Source of the DNA: an uncultured Lachnospiraceae bacterium
GTDB taxonomy: Bacteria > Bacillota > Clostridia > Lachnospirales > Lachnospiraceae
NCBI GenBank assembly: GCA_934364805.1
Contig: CAKRMH010000010.1
Location: forward strand, 1 to 64,000
Direction: 5' to 3'
Length of the DNA stretch: 64,000 bases
The notes under the pieces are model-generated. The model was not told where the DNA came from and searched no databases. It saw nothing but the letters and a program-made list of their open reading frames with translations. Position 1 is the stretch's first letter; every line of letters begins with the position of its first letter. Positions 52,489-61,167 of the stretch are shown in pieces. A program made the position numbers and the translations under genes.

Positions 52489-53256
52489 TTACTGATTTTC
52501 CAGCACCCCAATGACCAGATAACGATGCTCCGTCTCATTTCCGATACAGGTACTCAATGTAAGAAGTCTGCTCTGTGTCGTTACAACTGCATCCTTATCA
52601 ATGATACTTCTGCTATCCGAATTGCTATATACCGAATCCAAAAACTGCTGTTTTCCCTCGTCTGTATTCAGGTCATATTTGTACGGAATCAGATCATTGC
52701 TGTATACTACCGCAGCAAAAATCTTATAAGTCAGTTTCTGATCTGGTGTATAGATTATCATCTCCGGATGATCGGTCCAGTAAGATGCATCCCGGTAATT
52801 CTTAAGCCCGCCAAAAATGGAGCCATCTTTCATATCATGGCCATAAAGAATCGTATTAAAATCCTGAAAATCTTTTCCGTTATAGGAGGCTTGCGAATAT
52901 ATCGAACCCGGAAGTCCACTGTTTCCTTCAACAGTAACATTCAGGTAATAGTCATCGTCTCCTTCTTTGCGCAAAACAGGATATGCGACCTGTGTCCCTG
53001 GGATCTCGATCCATGCATAAATATCTGGATTCACATCCCAGAGTGCATTAAAATCCATCGTGCTCTGTCCTTCGGTTTCTGTTGTCACATCTTCTGTTTT
53101 CTGCTCTGTCTGCGTTTTTTGTACTTCTGATGCCAGATTGTCATAAACCTTTTCATTCTGTTTCTGTGTCAGATAATGTCTTCCAATAAGAATAAGACAT
53201 ATCAATATAATTGCAGCCAGAATCCCACTTATTATCAGACTTGTCTTCTTTTTCAT
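52489..53256 (-). CDS. Class B sortase
   Basis: A 255-aa sortase with an N-terminal membrane helix (IISGILAAIILICLILIG). Catalytic His is in LYGHDMKDGSIF, Cys in TLSTCIG and Arg in EHRYLVIG. The length of the domain and the SIF segment point to class B. It joins proteins with a sorting motif to peptidoglycan or builds polymers. The gene two positions upstream encodes a protein ending in SPATG plus helix and basic tail, its likely substrate. Confidence 0.92.
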   Translation of the reverse strand: MKKKTSLIISGILAAIILICLILIGRHYLTQKQNEKVYDNLASEVQKTQTEQKTEDVTTETEGQSTMDFNALWDVNPDIYAWIEIPGTQVAYPVLRKEGDDDYYLNVTVEGNSGLPGSIYSQASYNGKDFQDFNTILYGHDMKDGSIFGGLKNYRDASYWTDHPEMIIYTPDQKLTYKIFAAVVYSNDLIPYKYDLNTDEGKQQFLDSVYSNSDSRSIIDKDAVVTTQSRLLTLSTCIGNETEHRYLVIGVLENQ

Positions 53257-53268
53257 AACTCAAAACTC

Positions 53269-54297
53269 CTATTCCACTTTCTCGTAACAAAGCTCTATTA
53301 TCATATGTGCCAGCGAATCCTCATCCACATAAAACTCTTCCGGAGTGTCATCCCCGGTCGAAACTCTTTCCCCCGGAATCGTCAGCGTTTCATCATTCAA
53401 TGAACAGTTCATCAGGCTCTTTATCTCATCCACATCCATATCGGTAGTCAGATAATCTGATGTTTCATTCAAAAAAGTCTGAACATCTGCAGCACCCATT
53501 TTCAACTGTGGAACCATCGCTTTTATGAACTGACTCTGTCTGTCCATTCGGTCTTCATTGCTGGCAAACACCGTGGTATCTCTGGTTCTGACAAATTTCT
53601 GTGCCAGTTCCCCCTGAAGATTTACCATTGCTCCCTCAGAGAATGCCGGATCAATATACGTATAATCCTTCTGCATGGTAAGTGTTACGCCTCCAATCAG
53701 ATTGGTAATATCTGCTACACCTTCTAACTGCATTGACAGATACGCATCGATCGGAATATTATCCATCAGTTTTGAAACCGCTTTTTTCGTCAGCCAGCAG
53801 CTCTTCTTCTCACTGTCACCATATGCATATTGTAATGCAATCTGTTCATTCTGTGTCGAGAAATATTCTCCGTTCATTGTATAGATCTCAACATCCACCA
53901 TGGTTTCCCTTGGAATCGCAAGCATCTGCGCTGTGTTGTCATCCGTATTAATCAGAAACAGTATCATACAATCCGATCTTCCATCTGTTCCTACATGATC
54001 CGGATCCACCTCGTCCTGGTTCTTATCGATACCCAGAAAAAGTATTGTTTTTAAATTTTTGCGATAGGTATATCGTGCTCCCTGATATGTAATGGATGAA
54101 TAATCGGTTGCACCCTGTCCGTCCTCTGACACAACCGTCTGTGTCTCCAGTTCTTTGCGTGCTACCGCCACATTCTGTTTGTCTTTTTGATTAAGCATAA
54201 ACATCACTGCAACAAGTGTGATCGCCGCAACCGCCAAAATTCCTATTCCTATAATTTGTCCACTGTTCTTTTTCATATACTCTTTTGTCCGTCCCAT
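53269..54297 (-). CDS. LCP family transferase
   Basis: About 342 aa: one membrane helix (IIGIGILAVAAITLVAVMFML) and an LCP domain with TILFLGIDKNQDE, GRSDCMILFLIN, IPRETMV and FVRTRDTTVFASNEDRMDRQSQF. An open frame reaches 54333, but the bases 54303-54330 form a terminator, so that start is unlikely. I give MGRTKEY (54297); MKKNSGQ at 54276 is also possible and neither has a strong ribosome site. It sits 12 bases before the sortase gene and probably shares its transcript. Confidence 0.85.
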   Translation of the reverse strand: MGRTKEYMKKNSGQIIGIGILAVAAITLVAVMFMLNQKDKQNVAVARKELETQTVVSEDGQGATDYSSITYQGARYTYRKNLKTILFLGIDKNQDEVDPDHVGTDGRSDCMILFLINTDDNTAQMLAIPRETMVDVEIYTMNGEYFSTQNEQIALQYAYGDSEKKSCWLTKKAVSKLMDNIPIDAYLSMQLEGVADITNLIGGVTLTMQKDYTYIDPAFSEGAMVNLQGELAQKFVRTRDTTVFASNEDRMDRQSQFIKAMVPQLKMGAADVQTFLNETSDYLTTDMDVDEIKSLMNCSLNDETLTIPGERVSTGDDTPEEFYVDEDSLAHMIIELCYEKVE

Positions 54298-54302
54298 TAC
54301 TG

Positions 54303-54330
54303 AAAAAAAGGGGGAAATTCTCCCCCTTTT
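54303..54330 (-). terminator. Rho-independent terminator of the Asn-rich surface protein gene
   Basis: Minus-strand AAAAGGGGG and CCCCCTTTT enclose a 7-base loop and end in T7, 22 bases after the stop at 54352. Confidence 0.9.
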
Positions 54331-54351
54331 CATGCTCTCTACATTTTCAGA

Positions 54352-55062
54352 TTACGCTCTGCGTCTTCTTGAAACAAATACGACACCTGCTGCTGCAATC
54401 ACACAGATAACCATCACTACAGGAATCATTGCATTCTCACCTGTTGCCGGAGAAATGCCTGCTGCCGATCCGGATACACTGCCAGAATTATTCACTGAAG
54501 AATTATTATTAGTATTGGTTGTACTATTATTCGTCGTACTGTTGTTATTCGTTGTATTATTGGTTATGTTATTATTTGTCGTATTATTTACAGTATCTGC
54601 ACTACTATCTGGTGTAGATCCTTCTACCAATAAGAATGGAGAACAACTTGTCAGTCCATAAATGGTAACTATACCATCACCAGTACTTGAGTTCTCTACC
54701 TTCCATGCGCCATTCACATAATGTAACACAACAATACTTGTTGATGCCTTCACTCCCGCAACCCAAACAGTTACGGTAACCGGATGCTCTGCAGATGCAC
54801 CGTCTACAGTAATATCTGCTGTTCCTAATACCTTAGCACCCTCTTTTACCAGTCCATCCTTCACCAGCTCATCTGCTGTAGGAATTGAGACTCCTGATCC
54901 TACTGATTTCACGGTAACAGATGCCGCCTTGCCGTCAATTGTTGCTGTTGCGCCACTGTTGTTCACTATATCAGAATTCTCCGGGCTTGGTGCTGCAAAT
55001 GCAGTACATGTCATGGAAAGAGCAGTTACTGCGACCAGCACGAAAGTAACAAATTTCTTCAT
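54352..55062 (-). CDS. Sortase-anchored surface protein with Asn-rich stalk
   Basis: A 236-aa secreted protein. Signal peptide ends at TAFA; residues 25-150 form a beta-rich domain (VTVKSVGSG, GAWKVENSSTGDG). A stalk of repeated Asn-Thr and Asn-Ser follows (about 155-195), then SPATGEN, a hydrophobic helix (MIPVVMVICVIAAAGVVF) and a RRRRA tail, a complete sorting signal. It is flanked by its own promoter and terminator and lies near the sortase B gene, its presumed partner. AAAGGAGGAG is a very strong ribosome site. Function of the folded domain is unknown. Confidence 0.82.
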   Translation of the reverse strand: MKKFVTFVLVAVTALSMTCTAFAAPSPENSDIVNNSGATATIDGKAASVTVKSVGSGVSIPTADELVKDGLVKEGAKVLGTADITVDGASAEHPVTVTVWVAGVKASTSIVVLHYVNGAWKVENSSTGDGIVTIYGLTSCSPFLLVEGSTPDSSADTVNNTTNNNITNNTTNNNSTTNNSTTNTNNNSSVNNSGSVSGSAAGISPATGENAMIPVVMVICVIAAAGVVFVSRRRRA

Positions 55063-55118
55063 AAAAATGTCTCCTCCTTTAAATTACAATACGTTCATAA
55101 TATGTATCTAGTGTTTAT

Positions 55119-55147
55119 AGAATAGCACTAAAGGGTGATATTGTCAA
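55119..55147 (-). promoter_or_regulatory. Sigma-A promoter of the Asn-rich surface protein gene
   Basis: Minus-strand -35 TTGACA (55147-55142), 17-bp spacer, -10 TATTCT (55124-55119). It lies in the gap after the LCP gene. Confidence 0.6.
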
Positions 55148-55175
55148 TTAAGTCCCCCGTATCCCTGATCATCTC

Positions 55176-56138
55176 TTACTTTGTTTCTGTAAGCACAGAC
55201 TGTAATAACTCCTTCGCCTGTTCTACATCTGCATCATTTGGAATCATAACATATCCTGCAGAATCTGGTGTAGAATAGGTCGTTTCCGTTCCACCAGTTC
55301 CGGTCACTGCATAGCTGTCTACCGTCCATGCCTCGTTATTAAGAAGTTGATTAAAAATCAGCCCGGCAATCACATCATCTGGAATGTTTGTTCTATACAT
55401 ATCTGTAAGATCTTCTATAATTTTGTCATGGTTTGCAAGGAAATCAGCTGAACATACTTTTTGTATCATGGCATTTAAAAGAGCCATCTGATTGCGTCCC
55501 CTCTGGTTATCTCCACTTGCAAAGGCATGTCGCTCGCGTACAAATGCCAGCGCTTCCAGTCCCGTCAAATGATTATACCCTTCTGTATAATGTTTGATCG
55601 GATCTACCGTAAAATCATACTCCGAATAAACATCCACTCCGCCCATTTCGTCTATGATTGCTTCAAAGCCTGAGAAATTAACCCTTAGATAGTAATCAAT
55701 ATCAATATCATAAAGCATGCTAAGTGTTCCCATAGAATTTTCCACACCATATAATCCAGCATGTGTCAGTTTATCCTTTGCTCCATTACTAATTGGCATT
55801 TCAACATAATAATCTCTCGGTGTATTTATCAGCTGGATATGTCTGGTATTCGTATTAACTGCTGCAATAATATTGACGTCACTTCTACTTTTCGTATCCG
55901 TCCATCCCCAAACATCAATTCCGCTGAAATATACAACAAATGTTCCCATATCTTTTTCTGTTTGAATTTCTTGTTCAACGGATTGCGTAGAAGTTTCTTC
56001 ATTGTATATTTCCTCAGATTCTGGCTCTGAAGATAATAATTCTTTCGGTTGTCTTTTCTCATATACGACAAATATCATTAACAATACAGCGCAAAGAAAA
56101 AGTACGAAACCAACACACAAAAATTTTTTTCTGTTCAT
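55176..56138 (-). CDS. LCP family transferase
   Basis: A 320-aa protein: one membrane helix (FLCVGFVLFLCAVLLMIFVVY), an acidic linker and an LCP domain with VYFSGIDVWGWTDTKSRSDVN, INTPRDYYVEM and FVRERHAFASGDNQRGRNQM. It closely resembles the C-terminal half of the 508-aa LCP protein at 47830-49356 and is probably a paralogue. It lies at the end of the glycan-assembly gene run, 14 bases after the HAD gene. Confidence 0.92.
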   Translation of the reverse strand: MNRKKFLCVGFVLFLCAVLLMIFVVYEKRQPKELLSSEPESEEIYNEETSTQSVEQEIQTEKDMGTFVVYFSGIDVWGWTDTKSRSDVNIIAAVNTNTRHIQLINTPRDYYVEMPISNGAKDKLTHAGLYGVENSMGTLSMLYDIDIDYYLRVNFSGFEAIIDEMGGVDVYSEYDFTVDPIKHYTEGYNHLTGLEALAFVRERHAFASGDNQRGRNQMALLNAMIQKVCSADFLANHDKIIEDLTDMYRTNIPDDVIAGLIFNQLLNNEAWTVDSYAVTGTGGTETTYSTPDSAGYVMIPNDADVEQAKELLQSVLTETK

Positions 56139-56152
56139 TCTGCTCTATCCCT

Positions 56153-58204
56153 TTAAATAACATTAATTTCTAGATCAAATCTTTTCGCAATTGCTTTTAA
56201 GTATCTTTCATGATCACTTGCAGCAACAAGCATCGGTGCATATGCATCACGTCCCGAAATGCTATACATATAAGCAAATGGACCATTTACCGGATCTCCA
56301 AAATGTGTTCTATACTGAGAAACAAAATCTAGTATTCCCTTTTGAATTTCCTTAATTCCATTTAAATTTGCATCATATTTTCCAAATTGCAATGTGATAT
56401 CCAGATCCTTATCATATTTGTCTTCCGAATCAGGCCGGACAACGTTCCCTTCATAAAAACCTTTAAATTGCGGTGTCGGAGACGAGAGAAGTAATTCCCA
56501 AAACACATTGTAATCCTTATTTGGATCATGTTTTTTTAACAGATCCCTGTTATGACTTTGTGAATAAAGGTATGACACTAATTTTCCGCTCTGTAAAAAA
56601 GGTTCTGAAGCATCTGGTTCTGCATTATGGATCGTATTCGTTCCCGCCACGATTCCAATAATATCACATGATATATTCCACACTTTATTTACTAAATAAT
56701 CAAGTGAAAGTGCTCCTGATCCTGCCCAACCGATATCAACTGCGACTACTTTAGACGTATTTTTTAAAATAGCATCATAATATTTTTTTGCCCCTTTTAT
56801 TTGAATATCATATTTTTCCTTAACCAGGTCAAATCTATTTTCTATAAGTGCTTTGAGTTCCGAAGCGTTCTTATTCGTCAATTTATCTTCCTGACTAATA
56901 TTTGAGTCCTTAAGAATCTGCTCCCCATATTCTTCTAATTCCATGGATTTTAAGATTTGTTGGACTGTGTATCCCTGATTAACCTTATGAAAAATAAATC
57001 TTCTATAATAATCAAACTTATTAAACCCTGCCATAAGTTTTGTCACAGATAATCTTGATAAAAAAGCATATACCACCTCATCATCTGGATATAATTTCTC
57101 ATATACCTGTTTCAAAATATCTCCATCCCGCGACAAAAAAAGGACCTTCTCAACATGATTCTTAGTGCAATAATCGTGTATAAAAGCGCAGTAACCAAGC
57201 ACAAACAGACCGCCATAAATATAGCCATATTCATATTCCACCGAATACGGTTGTACCCCACAATATATGTGGTTATTGACTACTCCGCGATATGCACTTC
57301 CTATCAGTGCAGACATATCATATGCCCTAAACTCTATAGAATGTTTATTTACATTTTCATAATAAAAAGTATCCAAACCTGCTTTATGGGCATTCTCAAT
57401 ATCGCTGACAACATTATCTCCGATATGAAGAATCTTTTTCCCCTGATATTTTTTCTTTAAAATCTCAAATAAACTTCCCTCTGCTTTACTTGCACCGTAC
57501 TCACTTGATACGTAGATTTCTTTGAAACCACTGTAACCATTTTTGTGCAACAAATCCCTCAGAATGTCAGATGTTAAATACATATCTGAAGTAATTACAA
57601 TTGTTTTTTTTGCCTGCCTAACAGAATCATACAATTTTAACATTTTAGGATTAGCATAACATAACGTTTTCTCAAGTTCTAATTCCTGACGCATGCCAGC
57701 TTCCGCTGAAATTCCAACTTCCCTCTCGATCCGATTCCAGATATCAGCTAAAGAAACTTCGTAATTTCCATTTTTTTCAAAATGGTCTAAACGTGCCAGC
57801 TGCTCCTGCATTATTCGAATATTTTTAAAATCTAAGATTTCCAGCTTTTCACCTAGAATGCTAAACAAATCCACCGGAGCTGAAAAAGGACGAAAAATTA
57901 ATGTATCAAAAATATCAAATGACACTACATCTGCGCTATGAACTTTTTCAATTAATCTTTCTGTGTCCATGCTTTTTTCCAGTTCAGAGCTTTCATGTAA
58001 ACGTACTTTCTTCTCTTCATATATGTCATCCTGCGGATTTACGCCGATCCTCTTCACCCTGAGACAATAATATGTAAAATTTAAAAGGAACAAATATACC
58101 CATGACCAGAATTTTTTTAATCCTTTAGCACCATCATGTACTCTATGATACCGAATTTTAATTCCTGTTTGTCTATTGACCAACATGTTATACAATTGTT
58201 TCAT
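56153..58204 (-). CDS. HAD-domain protein of polysaccharide loci, large unknown C-terminal domain
   Basis: A 683-aa protein. Residues about 90-290 are a HAD-type phosphatase domain: VSFDIFDTLIFRPF (motif I), IVITSDMYL (motif II), and GDNVVSDIENAHKAG (motif IV). Residues 300-683 form a domain with FLSRDGDIL and VDIGWAGSGALS that I cannot name. Such proteins occur in capsule loci and are thought to act on or transfer phosphorylated sugars. A membrane-interfacial N-terminus (WSWVYLFLLNFTYYCL) is present. The role here is unproven. Confidence 0.75.
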   Translation of the reverse strand: MKQLYNMLVNRQTGIKIRYHRVHDGAKGLKKFWSWVYLFLLNFTYYCLRVKRIGVNPQDDIYEEKKVRLHESSELEKSMDTERLIEKVHSADVVSFDIFDTLIFRPFSAPVDLFSILGEKLEILDFKNIRIMQEQLARLDHFEKNGNYEVSLADIWNRIEREVGISAEAGMRQELELEKTLCYANPKMLKLYDSVRQAKKTIVITSDMYLTSDILRDLLHKNGYSGFKEIYVSSEYGASKAEGSLFEILKKKYQGKKILHIGDNVVSDIENAHKAGLDTFYYENVNKHSIEFRAYDMSALIGSAYRGVVNNHIYCGVQPYSVEYEYGYIYGGLFVLGYCAFIHDYCTKNHVEKVLFLSRDGDILKQVYEKLYPDDEVVYAFLSRLSVTKLMAGFNKFDYYRRFIFHKVNQGYTVQQILKSMELEEYGEQILKDSNISQEDKLTNKNASELKALIENRFDLVKEKYDIQIKGAKKYYDAILKNTSKVVAVDIGWAGSGALSLDYLVNKVWNISCDIIGIVAGTNTIHNAEPDASEPFLQSGKLVSYLYSQSHNRDLLKKHDPNKDYNVFWELLLSSPTPQFKGFYEGNVVRPDSEDKYDKDLDITLQFGKYDANLNGIKEIQKGILDFVSQYRTHFGDPVNGPFAYMYSISGRDAYAPMLVAASDHERYLKAIAKRFDLEINVI

Positions 58205-58241
58205 GGACTTAAAAACCTTTCTCTTCCCTCATCTCAACTTT

Positions 58242-60029
58242 TTATTTGCTTCTATTTGCAGATTGCAGATTTAAATACCTATCCCATTGTTCACGTGATA
58301 TCAGATATTCATAAGATTGCTCATATTCCGAAGAGATTTTTTTAAATTGTGATTTAAGCATACTGCTAACTTTTCGATATTCCTTAAGTATTTGTTTTTT
58401 TCTGATTTTATTTCTTTTGACTTCAAATCCCATGCCGGTTATTTCATCATAATATATTATTTTGCGTGCCCGATACCCTGCCTCAATATTTGTCGCATAA
58501 AGCGGTAGCACAATATCTCGATCTGCTTTTAAATAATATCCGTTTTGAGTAAGCCTTCTAACCATACCATGAAGCCAATCACAATCTTTAATAGTACAAC
58601 ATAATCTATACCAATCATAATCAATAGAAAGTGTATCATATCTTCTAAGTTTAATATTTTTCTTTATGATTGTCCGGTTAAACTCCTCTGCATCAATTTT
58701 AGCCAGCCATTCTGGACCTTTCAAAAAGTCTTGTATTCCTTCAAGCGTTGCCTGTGCGTTTTCATATTGATAAAGATTTATTTCCATCATAATTGTTTTC
58801 TTTAAATCTTTAATCAAGTCCTTTACTTCCAATGATCTTTTATTACAGCTATTGACAATTAATTGATTTCTGCTTTCATAATAACATCTCATTGCATTAC
58901 GCTTTGACTCAAACGCATCATGCCATACGCAAATCCCATTTAAAGTAATTATTTTACAGCCATTTCGTATGCCATAATCAACATCATCGTTAAACACAAA
59001 CACAGGTAATGGCAGATTATCATTCCGAATATACTTAATTGGAATTGTACAAAACCACCATGCTGCATAATCACTCTCGGATTCCATATTATTGTTTAAC
59101 ACCATAAATGCACTTCTCAAGTCCACTCCATGACCATTTGATTTGATTTTTCCATCATTCCACAACGCTCCAGATTCAACTTGATAATAGCTTAGATCTT
59201 TTCTTAGCATTGCACCGGAAACAAACGCATCCGTATATTCTTCCTTGATAAACTGCAAAAATAATATTAATCTTTTTAAAATATTTGAATCAATAAAAGC
59301 ATCATCATCCATTAATAAACAATGTGTGAATTGCTTGGTTGACTGATCTTCTATAATCTGAATCATTCCCCGGGCAAATCCGCCTGCTCCTCCAACATTT
59401 CTGTTTGGGATAACCGTAATTTTAGCATCACTGTTTAAAGACAGGTTAGATGCATTATCTACAACATAAATATGCAGATTTTCCTCTTTGACATTACAAA
59501 TATTTGCTATATTGTTCAGCAAATATTGCTCTCTATTGTAGGTCGTAAAAACAATTGCCAAATTGACAAAATTATTTTCTAACTCCTTATTTGAAACATA
59601 ACATCCATTAATTAATTCAAACGTGTCTGACAACACAGTAATTGAAAAGGAATAACTAATAACATTGGGAATCTCATCATAAGGAATTCGAATCGTATTA
59701 AATTTGTCATTTTCCACTACACATTTATATACTACCGTTGTATTTTTTTCGCCATACAATATTTTATGGGCCATAAGCGTGATTTCTGCTTTTCCGCAAA
59801 AACACAACTCAAGTTCAATCTTTTCAATATGCGTATATTTCTTCCATTTTGCGATCGAAAATGAATTAAAATATGACTCAAAACATATAACCGAACCCTT
59901 AGATGCCTTCATAGAATTGTCACTTGTGATTTCAATCGCTTTATTACTTGAAAAAAAAAGTTGATTATCTACCTGTTTATTTTCTGTAGTAAATAATATG
60001 TCCTGTAGTTTTCTCTCCCTAACATTCAT
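58242..60029 (-). CDS. GlfT2-like galactofuranosyltransferase (GT2)
   Basis: A 595-aa enzyme. An N-terminal beta-sandwich (about 1-150) is followed by a GT-A domain with FTTYNREQYL, YVVDNAS, VGGAGGFARGM, the metal-binding DDDA in CLLMDDDAF, the WWFCTIP block, FNDDVDYGIR and a catalytic His in VWHDAF. This order matches bacterial GlfT2-type galactofuranosyltransferases. The UDP-galactopyranose mutase gene immediately upstream provides its donor. It adds galactofuranose to the lipid-linked glycan. Confidence 0.87.
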   Translation of the reverse strand: MNVRERKLQDILFTTENKQVDNQLFFSSNKAIEITSDNSMKASKGSVICFESYFNSFSIAKWKKYTHIEKIELELCFCGKAEITLMAHKILYGEKNTTVVYKCVVENDKFNTIRIPYDEIPNVISYSFSITVLSDTFELINGCYVSNKELENNFVNLAIVFTTYNREQYLLNNIANICNVKEENLHIYVVDNASNLSLNSDAKITVIPNRNVGGAGGFARGMIQIIEDQSTKQFTHCLLMDDDAFIDSNILKRLILFLQFIKEEYTDAFVSGAMLRKDLSYYQVESGALWNDGKIKSNGHGVDLRSAFMVLNNNMESESDYAAWWFCTIPIKYIRNDNLPLPVFVFNDDVDYGIRNGCKIITLNGICVWHDAFESKRNAMRCYYESRNQLIVNSCNKRSLEVKDLIKDLKKTIMMEINLYQYENAQATLEGIQDFLKGPEWLAKIDAEEFNRTIIKKNIKLRRYDTLSIDYDWYRLCCTIKDCDWLHGMVRRLTQNGYYLKADRDIVLPLYATNIEAGYRARKIIYYDEITGMGFEVKRNKIRKKQILKEYRKVSSMLKSQFKKISSEYEQSYEYLISREQWDRYLNLQSANRSK

Positions 60030-60030
60030 A

Positions 60031-61146
60031 CTACCCTAATTCCTTTTTACTCATTGATAATGCTGCTGCAATCACCGCATCCATATCATAGTACTTATAT
60101 TCTCCCAATCTTCCTCCAAAAATCACCTTTTCTTCCTGATCAGCAAGTTCTTTATATCTGGAATATAATGCTCCATTTTTTTCGTCATTTACCGGATAAT
60201 ATGGCTCATCACCAGGTTTCCATTCCGAAGAGTACTCTTTACTTATAATTGTTTTTGGTATATCGTTTCCATTCTCATCTTTACCAAATTCAAACCATTT
60301 ATGTTCAATGATCCGGGTCCACGGTGTTTTTTTATCCGTGTAATTCACCGCTGCATTCCCCTGGAAGTTCGGCATATCCAAAATTTCATTTTCAAATCTG
60401 ACTGATCGATATTCCAGATATCCAAGAGAATAATCAAAATAAGCATCTATTGGACCTGTATAAATTATTTTATCAGCAAGTGCATTCCACTTCTCCCTAT
60501 CCGAAAAATAATCCGTATTTAATGATACTTCTATACCATCCAGCATATTCTGAACCATTTTCGTGTATCCACCGATCGGAATTCCCTGATAGAGTGCATT
60601 AAAATAATTATTGTCAAATGTTAATCTCACCGGAAGTCTTTTAATAATAAATGCCGGAAGATCCTTGCAATCACGTCCCCATTGTTTTTCAGTGTACCCT
60701 TTTACAAGTTTTTCATATATATCCCGTCCAACTAATGAAATTGCCTGTTCTTCCAAATTCCTTGGTTCACCGCATATTTCTTTTCTTTGCTCATTTATTT
60801 TCTTTTCAGCCTCTTCCGGGGTTATTACGCCCCACATTTTATTAAAGGTATACATGTTAAACGGCATTGAAAACAATTCACCCTCATAATTTGCAACTGG
60901 AGAATTTGTAAATCTGTTAAATTCAATAAATTGATTCACATAATTCCACACCACCTTATCGTTTGTATGAAAAATATGTGCACCATATTTGTGAAAATTA
61001 ATTTTCTCAATCCGTTCTGTATAAACATTACCAGCAATATGTGATCGTTTATCAATAACCATCACTTTTTTTCCTGCCTGCATTGCCTGTTGTGCAAATG
61101 TTGCACCAAATAATCCGGCTCCAACTACTAAATAATCATACTTCAA
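60031..61146 (-). CDS. glf: UDP-galactopyranose mutase
   Basis: A 371-aa FAD enzyme that interconverts UDP-galactopyranose and UDP-galactofuranose. The FAD loop is LVVGAGLFGATFAQQA, then HIAGNVYTE, KYGAHIFHTND, GYTEKQWGRD and FNALYQGIPIGGYT. The start codon is TTG, with GGAG ten bases upstream. It is one base from the transferase gene, so both are in one transcript. Confidence 0.95.
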   Translation of the reverse strand: MKYDYLVVGAGLFGATFAQQAMQAGKKVMVIDKRSHIAGNVYTERIEKINFHKYGAHIFHTNDKVVWNYVNQFIEFNRFTNSPVANYEGELFSMPFNMYTFNKMWGVITPEEAEKKINEQRKEICGEPRNLEEQAISLVGRDIYEKLVKGYTEKQWGRDCKDLPAFIIKRLPVRLTFDNNYFNALYQGIPIGGYTKMVQNMLDGIEVSLNTDYFSDREKWNALADKIIYTGPIDAYFDYSLGYLEYRSVRFENEILDMPNFQGNAAVNYTDKKTPWTRIIEHKWFEFGKDENGNDIPKTIISKEYSSEWKPGDEPYYPVNDEKNGALYSRYKELADQEEKVIFGGRLGEYKYYDMDAVIAAALSMSKKELG

Positions 61147-61167
61147 TTTTCTTTTTCTCCTCTCGCT

